Positions 18,173 through 26,105 of a stretch of DNA of 64,000 nucleotides are shown here, in pieces; position 1 is the first letter of the stretch, and each line of letters opens with the position of its first letter. The DNA is from UBA7985 sp002690455 (GTDB lineage Bacteria; Pseudomonadota; Alphaproteobacteria; UBA7985). Both the position numbers and the translations under genes were made by a program. Under the pieces are notes generated by a model. That model was given only the letters and a program-made list of their open reading frames with translations, was not told where the DNA came from and searched no databases. Location: NCBI GenBank assembly GCA_965662775.1, contig CBFIIW010000014.1, forward strand, positions 1-64,000, read 5' to 3'.

Positions 18173-18751
18173 GGCTGCACCCAGACCGTGGTCTTAGACG
18201 GCGCCAGAGAAAAAGATCCTGTCATGAGTGACTGTATGCACTGGCCGTGGTGGCCATAGAAGCGTTTCCGCAAGGTTCTTCTCCTCAATTCAACCGTTTG
18301 CCACTCATTCTGGGGACGTGCCACACGTGCCAATGCACGCTACTTGTCAGTTCGACCACCATGAGTAGTTCGACGCCTCGTTCCGCGGGCGTCTCTGGGA
18401 CTTGCCGCCCCATTCGACCAATCCCACATCTTTACGGTTGTGTGAAACCCGGGCAAGCGTTGAAGCGGTCTGTTCTTTGAAAAAATATCGATTTGTGGAG
18501 TCGCTGCCTCAGTCTGTGGCGCTGCAGTTAAAGATGGGTTCATTCGAATCCGTTGATGGGTATGAACGTGACAACACTAAGACCGCTTTCGTTCGAAAAC
18601 TGCGAATTTTATCTCGTTTTCTACTCTCTTGATGGCGACTCGTGGTGTATCACGGTCTCGTAATCTGGCTCGGTCTGGCACTCTGTCGCTATGCGCTTTT
18701 CATCCATGACCTGAACTCCTGCCGAGTCCAAAAGGCAAATTCCATCAGGCC
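18173..18751. other. Long intergenic region upstream of dnaA
   Basis: No open frame here has a family-like sequence; the short frames lack ribosome sites and conserved motifs. It should hold the dnaA promoter. I looked for TTATCCACA-type DnaA boxes on both strands and found none that match well, only weak partial matches (for example around 18490, TTTGTGGAG). It ends at the rpsT terminator. Confidence 0.6.
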
Positions 18752-18791
18752 AAAAAAAAGCCGACGGGACCACCAGGTCCGGTCGGCTTTT
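18752..18791 (-). terminator. Rho-independent terminator of rpsT
   Basis: On the minus strand a stem of 16 base pairs with one mismatch (arms 18756-18771 and 18776-18791, loop of four) is followed by a run of U residues (A run 18752-18759 on the plus strand). It begins about 30 bases after the rpsT stop codon, the expected place for an intrinsic terminator of this highly expressed ribosomal gene. Confidence 0.93.
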
Positions 18792-18819
18792 CAATCGAGA
18801 ATGCGCGCTGATCGCTCGA

Positions 18820-19083
18820 TCAGGCCATCCGCTTTACCGCAGCGCTAAGCCGGCTGATTTTGCGCGATGCTGTGTTTTTGTGCATCGTACCCTTCGTCAC
18901 GCCGCGCATGATCTCAGGCTGAGCCGCAGTCAGTGCTGCGCGAGCAGCGGTTTGGTCTCCCGCAGCAACGGCGGCCTCAACCTTCTTGATAAAGGTTCGG
19001 ACGCGGCTGCGACGAGCGCGGTTAATTTCGGTACGGCGAGCTGCAGTGCGGACGCGCTTGCGGGCGGAACGGGAGTGGGCCAT
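18820..19083 (-). CDS. rpsT: 30S ribosomal protein S20
   Basis: This 87-residue, very basic protein starts MAHSRSARKRVRTAARRTE and ends HKNTASRKISRLSAAVKRMA, the S20 pattern with its three long helices and the MHKNTASRKKSRL-type C-terminal block. It binds 16S rRNA early in 30S assembly. It has its own strong terminator just downstream and lies between mutM and dnaA, as is common in alphaproteobacteria. Confidence 0.98.
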   Translation of the reverse strand: MAHSRSARKRVRTAARRTEINRARRSRVRTFIKKVEAAVAAGDQTAARAALTAAQPEIMRGVTKGTMHKNTASRKISRLSAAVKRMA

Positions 19084-19162
19084 TCGGGTTTGTTTCCAAA
19101 GACGATGTCATAGATTGAGCGCTGCTATAGGCCCAAAGACCGCTGAGCGCAAGGCAAGGCTC

Positions 19163-19990
19163 CTATCGCTGACAAGCAGCGCAGAAAAATGTCGAGCGAT
19201 TGGACTGCACGACCCGCTGTACTGGCCGTTCACACGTGCGGCAGGGTGCACCTTCCCGCCCATAGACGCGCCAGGCGTGTTGAAAGTAACCGAGCTCCCC
19301 CGAGACCTGACGATGATCGCGTAATGATGATCCTCCAGCCTCAATAGCTCGCGTTAACACCGCCTTGATCTCGGTGCAGAGCCGGTCAAGCTCCCGTAGT
19401 TTAAGTGAGCCACTGGCTCGTGTGGGTCGAATTCCAGCCTCAAACAAAGCTTCGCATACGTAAATGTTGCCCAGACCGGCGATCAGGCGCTGGTTGAGCA
19501 GGCTGGCTTTGATCGGTGCCTTTTTGTTTCGGAAGGCGCCGCGCAAATAGCTGGGATTGAGCGCTTCTCCCAATGGTTCCGGCCCCAGTTGACCAAGAAA
19601 CCGACTGGCGTTGTCTGAGCCGTCAATCATCTCCACAAAGCCAAAGCGACGGGGATCGTTGAACCGGACCTGCCCTCTGGCGGTTTCAAAAACCAAGTGG
19701 TCGTGCTTGTCGAAGTCCTCCTCCGGCGATGTGACGCAGACCATGCGCCCGCTCATCCCCAAGTGAAACAGCAGGGTCAGCGGGGCGTCTTCAGCTTCAA
19801 AGCGGATCAGCCCGTACTTGGCACGTCGTTCGATCCCGTTGATGGTCCGGCCTGTCAGCCGCTGGCTTAGGTCCACAGGAAACGGGAAGCGCATATCAGC
19901 TCGGCGCAGCAGCAGACGATCAAGTCTCTGGTGCTCCAGCAATGGGCGCAGACCCCTGACAACGGTTTCGACCTCGGGCAATTCAGGCAT
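19163..19990 (-). CDS. mutM: Formamidopyrimidine-DNA glycosylase (Fpg/MutM)
   Basis: The 275-residue protein begins MPELPEVETVVRGL. The N-terminal proline is the Schiff-base nucleophile and the glutamate next to it is catalytic, and both are intact. The body shows the H2TH segment (LNQRLIAGLGNIYVCEALFEAGI) and the C-terminal zinc finger (CRTCERPV...FFCAACQR, four cysteines). It removes 8-oxoguanine and ring-opened purines and nicks the strand by beta/delta elimination. It is divergent from ubiE; the 76-bp gap probably holds both promoters. Confidence 0.97.
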   Translation of the reverse strand: MPELPEVETVVRGLRPLLEHQRLDRLLLRRADMRFPFPVDLSQRLTGRTINGIERRAKYGLIRFEAEDAPLTLLFHLGMSGRMVCVTSPEEDFDKHDHLVFETARGQVRFNDPRRFGFVEMIDGSDNASRFLGQLGPEPLGEALNPSYLRGAFRNKKAPIKASLLNQRLIAGLGNIYVCEALFEAGIRPTRASGSLKLRELDRLCTEIKAVLTRAIEAGGSSLRDHRQVSGELGYFQHAWRVYGREGAPCRTCERPVQRVVQSNRSTFFCAACQR

Positions 19991-20066
19991 AGGACGTTCA
20001 GCACCTGTGCGTTATTGGCAGCCCAGCTTTCTTTTCACGGGCGGGGTTAAAGGCTATCTCAGCAAC

Positions 20067-20822
20067 ATGGCGAAAGAAAACGACGATACCACCCACTTTG
20101 GATTCCGCGATGTTAACGTCGCGGAAAAGGCACCGTTGGTTCGGGGCGTGTTCGAGACCGTGGCGAGCCGCTACGATATCATGAACGATCTGATGTCCTT
20201 GGGCGCGCACCGACTCTGGAAAGATGCGCTGATGGACTGGATGCGCCCGCGCGCCGGTGAAGTCTGCCTCGACGTTGCCGGAGGAACCGGCGACATTGCC
20301 GATCGCATCCGTCAACGCCAGGGCGGACCTGACGCCTCCGGGCGGGTGTTGGTTTTTGATCTGACCGAAGGCATGCTTCAGGCTGGTCAGACCCGCTTTG
20401 CCGGTCGCGCTGATCTGGATTGGATCTGTGGTAATGCCGAAGCGTTGCCGTTCGAAGACCGATCCTTTGATGCCTACACAATATCTTTCGGGCTGCGGAA
20501 CGTCTCTCGTCCTGATCTGGCGCTGGCCGAGGCGCGCCGGGTACTTCGTCCCGGGGGTCGGTTCTTCTGCCTCGAATTCAGCCACGTGGTGCTGCCTGCG
20601 CTCAAAGCCATTTACGATCAATACAGCTTCCAAGTGCTGCCCGAACTGGGTCGTCTCGTCGCTGGTGATCGGGACAGCTACCAATATCTGGTCGAATCTA
20701 TCCGCCGCTTCCCCCCACAGGAACAGCTCGAAGATATGATGCGCGAAGCGGGTTTCGCCCGGGTCAGTCACAGAAACATGTCCGGCGGGATCGTCGCGAT
20801 CCACAGCGGCTGGCGGGTCTAG
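20067..20822 (+). CDS. ubiE: Ubiquinone/menaquinone C-methyltransferase UbiE
   Basis: The 251-residue SAM-dependent methyltransferase starts MAKENDDTTHFGFRDVNVAEK. The open frame continues upstream into mutM, so I take ATG 20067, which matches the family N-terminus. Motifs are VFETVASRYDIMNDLMSLG (UbiE signature 1), LDVAGGTGDIADR (SAM motif I) and DAYTISFGLRNV with GGRFFCLEFS (signature 2). It performs the C-methylation of the quinone ring in ubiquinone synthesis. ubiB follows after four bases, so the two are one operon. Confidence 0.97.
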   Translation: MAKENDDTTHFGFRDVNVAEKAPLVRGVFETVASRYDIMNDLMSLGAHRLWKDALMDWMRPRAGEVCLDVAGGTGDIADRIRQRQGGPDASGRVLVFDLTEGMLQAGQTRFAGRADLDWICGNAEALPFEDRSFDAYTISFGLRNVSRPDLALAEARRVLRPGGRFFCLEFSHVVLPALKAIYDQYSFQVLPELGRLVAGDRDSYQYLVESIRRFPPQEQLEDMMREAGFARVSHRNMSGGIVAIHSGWRV

Positions 20823-20826
20823 GCTG

Positions 20827-22356
20827 ATGCTGGGCTGGATCACGCATCCGTTTACCGGGCTAGGGCTACTTTGGGTCATCGGGCGAGAGGGCGCGACCGA
20901 CGTGGCTTTGAAGCTCGCACCTGCCCGAAGCCTGCCCGCTAGAGCGCTTCACGTTCTAAGCGCACTCAGGGGGGGCAAGGCCCGCGCCCGGACCGCTGGC
21001 ACAAACCTCGCTATCGCCTTAAGGCGCTTAGGCCCGACCTACATCAAGCTGGGGCAAATCCTTTCCACTCGCGCCGATCTGATCGGTGAGGAGGTCGCGC
21101 GGGATCTGTCGGCGCTGCAGGACCAACTGGAACCCTTTGACGATCGCACCGCCCGGCGGATTCTAACGGAGACGCTCGGACGCGAGGTTGACGACGTGTT
21201 TGCCGACTTTGGACCGGCGTTCAGCGCGGCCTCCGTCGCGCAGGTGCATTTTGCTACCCTGCACAGCGGCGAAGACGTCGCCGTCAAAATCTTGCGACCC
21301 AATATTGAGCAGCGGTTTGTGCGCGAGCTGACCTTCTTGCGCTGGGCTGCAGGGTTTGCACAGGTGCTGGTTCCCGATCTGCGCCGTGCCCGTCCCGTAG
21401 GCATTATCGATGTTCTGCGCGAGCAGACAGCCATGGAGCTAGACCTTCGTCTCGAGGCCGCTGCCGCTGACCAGATGGCGCGTAACTTCGCTGACCGAGG
21501 CAGCTTGCGCACGCCCGCCCCGTTCTGGGATCTGACCAGCCAGCGGGTGCTGGTCATGGCCCGTGTTGAAGGCACGAGTATAGACGAGCGCGATCTGCTC
21601 CGGGAGCAGGGTCACGATCTGGAGGTTGTGCTGACGAATGCCGCTACCTGTTTTTTTGAAGCGGTCTTCGAAGACGGTTTCTTCCATGGTGACCAGCATG
21701 CGGGGAACATGTTTATCGACGCCGAGGGCAAGGTTGTCTTCGTCGACTTTGGCATTGTCGGGCGGCTGGACTGGAAAGGCCGTATCTTCCTTGCTGATCT
21801 GATGAATTTCCTGCTCGAAGGAGACTACGACGGTCTTGCCCGCCGCTACGCGGATGAAGGTTACCTCCCGCGCTCCGCCTCAACGCAGGCTTTCGCGTTG
21901 GCACTGCGCTCGGTGGCTGAGCCGATCGTCAACCAGCCGCTGGAGCGGGTGTCTTTCGCCCGGCTTCTGGGGCAGCTGCTGACGATGGGCCGGACCTTTG
22001 ACATGAGCCTGCAGCCTGACCTGTTCCTGTTGCAAAAGAACATGCTTATGGCCGAGGGCATCGCTCGCTCGCTCTCCCCCACCATCAACATCTGGGATAT
22101 CGCTCGGCCGCTGGTACGCGATTGGATGATCGAATATCGTAACCCCGTCGCGCAGTTCTCGGGGCATGCTGAAACCGCACTGATCGCTGCTGGACGCTTG
22201 CCAAAGATGCTCGAAGAGGCCGAAAGTGCGCTGCAGAATCTGAACGCCGAGATGCACCGCCCCCGAAAGGCGGGTTCGGCCTGGCTGGGCTTCGCTGCTG
22301 CTGCCGTGGTCGGCGCCGGGCTTATGTGGGTGGTTCTGAAGGTGACGGGGGGTTAG
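20827..22356 (+). CDS. ubiB: Ubiquinone biosynthesis atypical kinase UbiB
   Basis: The 509-residue ABC1/ADCK-family protein has the diagnostic KLGQILSTRADLIGEE motif (KxGQ, about residues 72-87). It also has the AVKILRPN nucleotide-binding lysine, GFFHGDQHAGNMFI catalytic loop and VDFGIVGRL (DFG). Two hydrophobic segments at the extreme C-terminus (about 480-505) anchor it in the inner membrane. UbiB is needed for coenzyme Q synthesis, probably as an ATPase that handles lipid intermediates. It is tightly packed between ubiE and coaBC. Confidence 0.97.
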   Translation: MLGWITHPFTGLGLLWVIGREGATDVALKLAPARSLPARALHVLSALRGGKARARTAGTNLAIALRRLGPTYIKLGQILSTRADLIGEEVARDLSALQDQLEPFDDRTARRILTETLGREVDDVFADFGPAFSAASVAQVHFATLHSGEDVAVKILRPNIEQRFVRELTFLRWAAGFAQVLVPDLRRARPVGIIDVLREQTAMELDLRLEAAAADQMARNFADRGSLRTPAPFWDLTSQRVLVMARVEGTSIDERDLLREQGHDLEVVLTNAATCFFEAVFEDGFFHGDQHAGNMFIDAEGKVVFVDFGIVGRLDWKGRIFLADLMNFLLEGDYDGLARRYADEGYLPRSASTQAFALALRSVAEPIVNQPLERVSFARLLGQLLTMGRTFDMSLQPDLFLLQKNMLMAEGIARSLSPTINIWDIARPLVRDWMIEYRNPVAQFSGHAETALIAAGRLPKMLEEAESALQNLNAEMHRPRKAGSAWLGFAAAAVVGAGLMWVVLKVTGG

Positions 22357-22359
22357 CGC

Positions 22360-23580
22360 ATGGCACTATCGGGTAAGCGGATACTGTTAATCGTCTCGGG
22401 CGGCATAGCGGCCTATAAGGCAGCGATCTTGGTCCGCAGACTGAAGGATGCCGGCGCAACTGTGGTACCGATTCTGACCAAGGGTGGTGCGCAGTTCATA
22501 ACCCCGCTGACGCTCGCCGGTCTCGCTGAACACCCCGTGTATGAAGACCTTTTTAGCCTCAAGGATGAAGCAGAGATGGGCCATATCCGTTTGGCGCGCG
22601 AGGCCGACTTGATCCTCGTCGCCCCGGCCAGCGCGGACCTGATCGGCCGCATGGCCAACGGACTGGCCGATGATCTTGCCTCTACAACCCTGCTCGCCGC
22701 TGACGGTCCGGTGGCCATTGCGCCATCGATGAACCCGGTCATGTGGGCCAATCCAGCCACACAGGCCAATGTTCACGCACTCATGAGCCGAGGTGTTCTC
22801 GTTTGGGGTCCGGCGGACGGCGATATGGCATGTGGCGAAATCGGTTCGGGACGCTTAACCGAGCCCGAAGAGCTGGTGGTAATGGCCGAGGCTTTCTTCG
22901 CGCCGAAGCCACTCGCCGGAAAGCGCGCGCTTGTCACCTCTGGTCCGACCCACGAGCCAGTTGATCCGGTGCGGGTTATGGCCAACCGTTCTTCCGGTCA
23001 ACAAGGGCAGGCCATCGCCGCGGCGCTCGCCACTGCTGGCGCTGACGTCACGCTGGTGACCGGGCCGGTGTCTCTGCCGCCGCCGGTCGGGGTTCGGGTG
23101 GAACGTGTGCAGACAGCCGATGAGATGCTGGCCGCCGTGCAGTCTGCGTTGCCCGCTGATATCGCTGTTTTCGCCGCCGCCGTTGCGGACTGGAGACCCA
23201 AGGATGCTGCGTCGGAAAAACTGAAGAAGCAGGCCGGCCAGGACGAGCTGGAGCTGCGCTTCGTGCGTAATCCCGATATCCTCGCCTCGATTGCGCAGGG
23301 CGAACCGCGCCCCGGGCTAGTCATCGGCTTTGCGGCTGAAACTGAAAACCTCGTTGAAAATGCGCAGGCCAAGCGCCGCAGCAAGCAGGTCGACTGGATC
23401 CTCGCCAACGACGTTTCAGGCGGGGCGGTGTTCGGTGCACCAGACAATGCCATCACGCTGGTCCGGGGGGAAGGTGCCGACGGCGTTGAAGCCTGGCCTG
23501 AGCTCTCTAAGTCGCAGGTCGCTAAACGCCTGGTGAACCGGTTGGTCGAGGCACTGGAGGGGGGGGCGAAGTTGCCATGA
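22360..23580 (+). CDS. coaBC: Bifunctional phosphopantothenoylcysteine decarboxylase / phosphopantothenate--cysteine ligase
   Basis: The 406-residue protein has both halves of CoaBC. The CoaC flavoprotein half shows GGIAAYKAAILVRRL, the active histidine in MGHIRLAREADL, PSMNPVMW and the cysteine in MACGEIGSGRL. The CoaB half starts near ALVTSGPTHEPVDPVRVMANRSSG and includes DIAVFAAAVADWRPK and the lysine block SEKLKK. It carries out two consecutive steps from 4'-phosphopantothenate to 4'-phosphopantetheine in coenzyme A synthesis. Its stop overlaps the dut start (ATGA). Confidence 0.98.
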   Translation: MALSGKRILLIVSGGIAAYKAAILVRRLKDAGATVVPILTKGGAQFITPLTLAGLAEHPVYEDLFSLKDEAEMGHIRLAREADLILVAPASADLIGRMANGLADDLASTTLLAADGPVAIAPSMNPVMWANPATQANVHALMSRGVLVWGPADGDMACGEIGSGRLTEPEELVVMAEAFFAPKPLAGKRALVTSGPTHEPVDPVRVMANRSSGQQGQAIAAALATAGADVTLVTGPVSLPPPVGVRVERVQTADEMLAAVQSALPADIAVFAAAVADWRPKDAASEKLKKQAGQDELELRFVRNPDILASIAQGEPRPGLVIGFAAETENLVENAQAKRRSKQVDWILANDVSGGAVFGAPDNAITLVRGEGADGVEAWPELSKSQVAKRLVNRLVEALEGGAKLP

Positions 23581-24035
23581 CAGCGGTCGGACCCCTAACA
23601 CTGCCGTTGAAGTGGCTGGAACATGGCGCTGACCTCGCGCTGCCACGCTATGAGACTGCTGGATCTGCCGGTGCAGATATCCGCGCAGCACTGGACCAGC
23701 CCCTGCAGCTTCAACCCGGTCAACGCGCGCTCATCCCCGCCGGTTTTGCCGTGGCACTGCCCCCTGGATTGGAAGCGCAGGTCCGTCCTCGCTCTGGCCT
23801 CGCGGTCAAGCACGGTATCACCGTCCTCAATGCCCCTGGTACCATCGACAGCGATTATCGCGGTGAGGTGCGGGTGCCGCTTATTAACCACGGTGATGAA
23901 GCCTTTACCATCGAGCGTGGCATGCGCATCGCCCAGCTGGTGATTGCACCTGTGGTACAGGCTGCATTCAGTGAAGTGGCAGACCTTGATGCTACAGAGC
24001 GGGGAAGTGGCGGATTTGGATCGACCGGTGTCTGA
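23577..24035 (+). CDS. dut: dUTP diphosphatase (dUTPase)
   Basis: The 152-residue trimeric dUTPase has all five family motifs in order: AGADIRA, PRSGLAVKHGI, GTIDSDYRGEVRVPLIN, ERGMRIAQLVIAP and the C-terminal RGSGGFGSTG arm that closes on the active site. It hydrolyses dUTP to dUMP, protecting DNA from uracil. The four-base overlap with coaBC is the usual coupling seen for coaBC-dut. Confidence 0.98.
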   Translation: MTAVGPLTLPLKWLEHGADLALPRYETAGSAGADIRAALDQPLQLQPGQRALIPAGFAVALPPGLEAQVRPRSGLAVKHGITVLNAPGTIDSDYRGEVRVPLINHGDEAFTIERGMRIAQLVIAPVVQAAFSEVADLDATERGSGGFGSTGV

Positions 24036-24072
24036 AGCGCGATCAGTGTCTGCCGTCCGTCCCAGTCTTCCC

Positions 24073-24795
24073 ATGGATGAAGACGAAGCACTGAGCCGTT
24101 TCAGCGACGCAGACCTTGAGCGCTTCGCCCGGCATTTAGTGTTGCCCGAGATCGGTGCGCGGGGGCAGCTGGCGCTGTCACGGGCGCGGGTGGCGTTGGT
24201 CGGGATGGGCGGCATCGGCTGCCCAGCAGCACAGGCGTTGGCGCAGTGCGGCGTCGGAGCGCTCGGGCTGATCGACCCCGATACTGTGTCGTTGTCCAAC
24301 CTACCCCGACAGTTGCTGTTCCGCAGCAGCGATGTCGGACGGCCAAAGGCGCTGGTGGCTGCGGAAGTGCTGGAGGAGTCCAGCCCGGATTTGTCGGTCA
24401 AGATCGTGGTGGAGCCCGTCCGCACTGCTTCGGTTGAGCGCCTTCTCTCCGGCTATGATGTTGTCATTGACGGTAGCGACAACTTTGAAACCCGTGTGCT
24501 GGTAGCGAACTGGTGTCAGGCGCAGCCGAGCATGCGTCTGGTGGCCGCCTCAGTAACCGGCACCGAAGGCCAGCTGTTATGCTTGGACGCTCACAGCTCG
24601 CGTTACAGCACCTTGTTTCCCGAGGGCCCGCCACCGGAACAGAATTGCGCCGATGTCGGCGTGCTTGCGACATCTTCGATGCTAATCGGACAGCTCGCAA
24701 GTCAGGCGGTCGTGCAATGGTTGGTGACGGGCCAGCGGCCCGAGGCGCAGCTGATTTCGACCTGGCCACTGCGCATTATGCGCCTGCAGGTGTAG
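24073..24795 (+). CDS. HesA/MoeB/ThiF-family adenylyltransferase, lacking zinc cysteines
   Basis: The protein of about 241 residues starts near DADLERFARHLVLPEIGARGQ, the standard E1-like opening. The ATP-binding GMGGIGCPAAQALAQCGVG, DPDTVSLSNLPRQLLF and DGSDNFETR follow. The catalytic-cysteine segment NCADVGVLA is present. The CxxC pair that binds structural zinc in MoeB/ThiF is missing: the YRCLF position reads RYSTLF, and no CxxC is seen at the C-terminus. It would adenylate the C-terminus of a ubiquitin-like sulfur carrier (MoaD or ThiS type). The open frame runs back into dut; ATG 24073 is the first plausible start after dut, but no ribosome site is obvious. HesA-like is the safest label. 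Confidence 0.85.
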   Translation: MDEDEALSRFSDADLERFARHLVLPEIGARGQLALSRARVALVGMGGIGCPAAQALAQCGVGALGLIDPDTVSLSNLPRQLLFRSSDVGRPKALVAAEVLEESSPDLSVKIVVEPVRTASVERLLSGYDVVIDGSDNFETRVLVANWCQAQPSMRLVAASVTGTEGQLLCLDAHSSRYSTLFPEGPPPEQNCADVGVLATSSMLIGQLASQAVVQWLVTGQRPEAQLISTWPLRIMRLQV

Positions 24796-24887
24796 TTAGG
24801 ATCGTCTAGGCGCAATTTAGAAGCTATTTCTGAAGAAAAACTCGTAAAACACTTGAATCCATAGATTCTGTTCGTCATAGATTGGGA

Positions 24888-24933
24888 GTTGGCGGGCCGC
24901 GAAATTTATCTGCGCGGGCTTAAAGCCGCCAAC
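24888..24933. promoter_or_regulatory. Inverted repeat upstream of the SH3-domain gene
   Basis: GTTGGCGG at 24888-24895 is repeated in inverse (CCGCCAAC) at 24926-24933, about 75 bases before the SH3 gene start. The intervening 30 bases could fold further. It could be a leader structure or a late terminator-like stem for the E1 gene, but there is no T run. I give it low weight. Confidence 0.3.
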
Positions 24934-25009
24934 CGAATATTTTTATACGCGATAAAACGGACTCATTACCGTGCATTTCAGTGGTACCAGCCGTCGGGCG
25001 GGAAATTCC

Positions 25010-25537
25010 ATGCCCACCCTTCGGCACCTCACCTGGCTTCTATCTATTTCGCTCGTGCTGATTGGCGCGATGATGGCGCTTGCCCCCGCTTCGCACGCCG
25101 AGGCTGAACGTTATGGCCGTGTGACGGGCGAGGCGCTCCCGCGCTGGGTCTCTCTCAAGAATGAAGACGCCTACATGCGCCGTGGACCCACCAAGAACCA
25201 TGCGATCGAATGGGTCTACCAGCGGCAATTCATGCCGATTGAAGTCGTGGGCGAGTTCGGCAACTGGCGGAAGGTCCGTGATCGTGACGGAACCTTGGGC
25301 TGGATGGGGACCAGTGTGCTCCACAATCACCGGACGGGCATGATCCAGAAGGACCGCACGCCTCTGTTCCGCATGGGCACGCAGGACTCGGACGTGATCG
25401 CCATCCTCGAAGAAGACGTGATTGTTCACCTTAAGGCCTGTCAGGACCATTGGTGTCACGTTCAGGTGGACAATTTGAATGGCTGGCTGCCCATGCCAGT
25501 TATCTATGGCGTCTATGGCCACGAACTAATCAACTGA
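25010..25537 (+). CDS. Secreted SH3-like domain protein
   Basis: The protein of about 175 residues has a signal peptide (LTWLLSISLVLIGAMMALAPASHAEA). Two bacterial SH3-like segments follow: AYMRRGPTKNHAIEWVY...VGEFGNWRKVRDRDGTLGWMG and LFRMGTQDSDVIAILEEDVIVHLKACQDHWCHVQVDNLNGWLP. Such proteins are common in alphaproteobacteria and are taken to bind peptidoglycan or other envelope partners. ATG 25010 is preceded by GGCGGGAAA at good spacing; a GTG at 24971 would add 13 residues before the signal peptide and is less likely. Confidence 0.85.
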   Translation: MPTLRHLTWLLSISLVLIGAMMALAPASHAEAERYGRVTGEALPRWVSLKNEDAYMRRGPTKNHAIEWVYQRQFMPIEVVGEFGNWRKVRDRDGTLGWMGTSVLHNHRTGMIQKDRTPLFRMGTQDSDVIAILEEDVIVHLKACQDHWCHVQVDNLNGWLPMPVIYGVYGHELIN

Positions 25538-25601
25538 TTTCAACAGCCACCCCCTTCAAGACCTATTGTACTCATAATGTTCTCGTGCCAGCTTGCCCGT
25601 T

Positions 25602-26105
25602 ATGGATGAGCCACGGCATGATCTCTTTCGAATAACGGTCGAAACCGAAGCAGGAACTGGGCGCGTTGCATCGGCGCTTGGGGAGTGTCTGCGCTTGGGT
25701 GATTGCGTGTTATTGCAGGGTGATTTGGGGGCGGGAAAGACGGCCTTTGCGCGCGCATTGATCCGGTCGCTGGCCGGCGATGCTCAGCTGATCGTTCCTA
25801 GTCCGACATTTACCCTTAGCCAGATTTACGACTTACCCGACTTTGCGCTGACCCACTTCGATCTCTATCGACTGGGGGAGGCGGAGGACGTGTTCGACCT
25901 TGGTTGGGACGACGCGCGGGCAGATGGCGTGACGCTCGTGGAATGGCCGGAAAGGCTGGGTTCGCTGGCTCCACCAACTGCGTTGCTAGTCCGGTTGGAT
26001 GCAATCGGGGGACGAGACAACGAGATCAACGAGGCTGAAGGGCGGCAGATTTGCCTTTGTGGTAACGCAGGCTGGAAGCCACGGCTGGAGCTGAATTTTT
26101 CATGA
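25602..26105 (+). CDS. tsaE: tRNA threonylcarbamoyladenosine biosynthesis ATPase TsaE
   Basis: This protein of about 167 residues has Walker A GDLGAGKTAFARALIR, the SPTFTLSQIYDL segment, HFDLYRLGEAEDVFDLGWDD and the VEWPERLG block typical of TsaE (YjeE). With TsaB and TsaD, not in the window, it makes t6A37 in ANN-decoding tRNAs. ATG 25602 is three codons inside a TTG-started frame and gives MDEPRHDLF. The stop overlaps the addB start (ATGA). In many alphaproteobacteria sugar-kinase and nucleotidyltransferase genes lie between tsaE and addB; here they are absent. Confidence 0.95.
   Translation: MDEPRHDLFRITVETEAGTGRVASALGECLRLGDCVLLQGDLGAGKTAFARALIRSLAGDAQLIVPSPTFTLSQIYDLPDFALTHFDLYRLGEAEDVFDLGWDDARADGVTLVEWPERLGSLAPPTALLVRLDAIGGRDNEINEAEGRQICLCGNAGWKPRLELNFS

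Noticed and set aside
18173..18751. oriC in the gap upstream of dnaA
   Set aside because: No run of consensus DnaA boxes or clear AT-rich unwinding element was found on either strand, so I did not annotate an origin.
19998..20879. Minus-strand frame of 293 codons across ubiE
   Set aside because: It is the complement of ubiE, with no conserved motifs and no ribosome site; GC-rich DNA often leaves such frames open.
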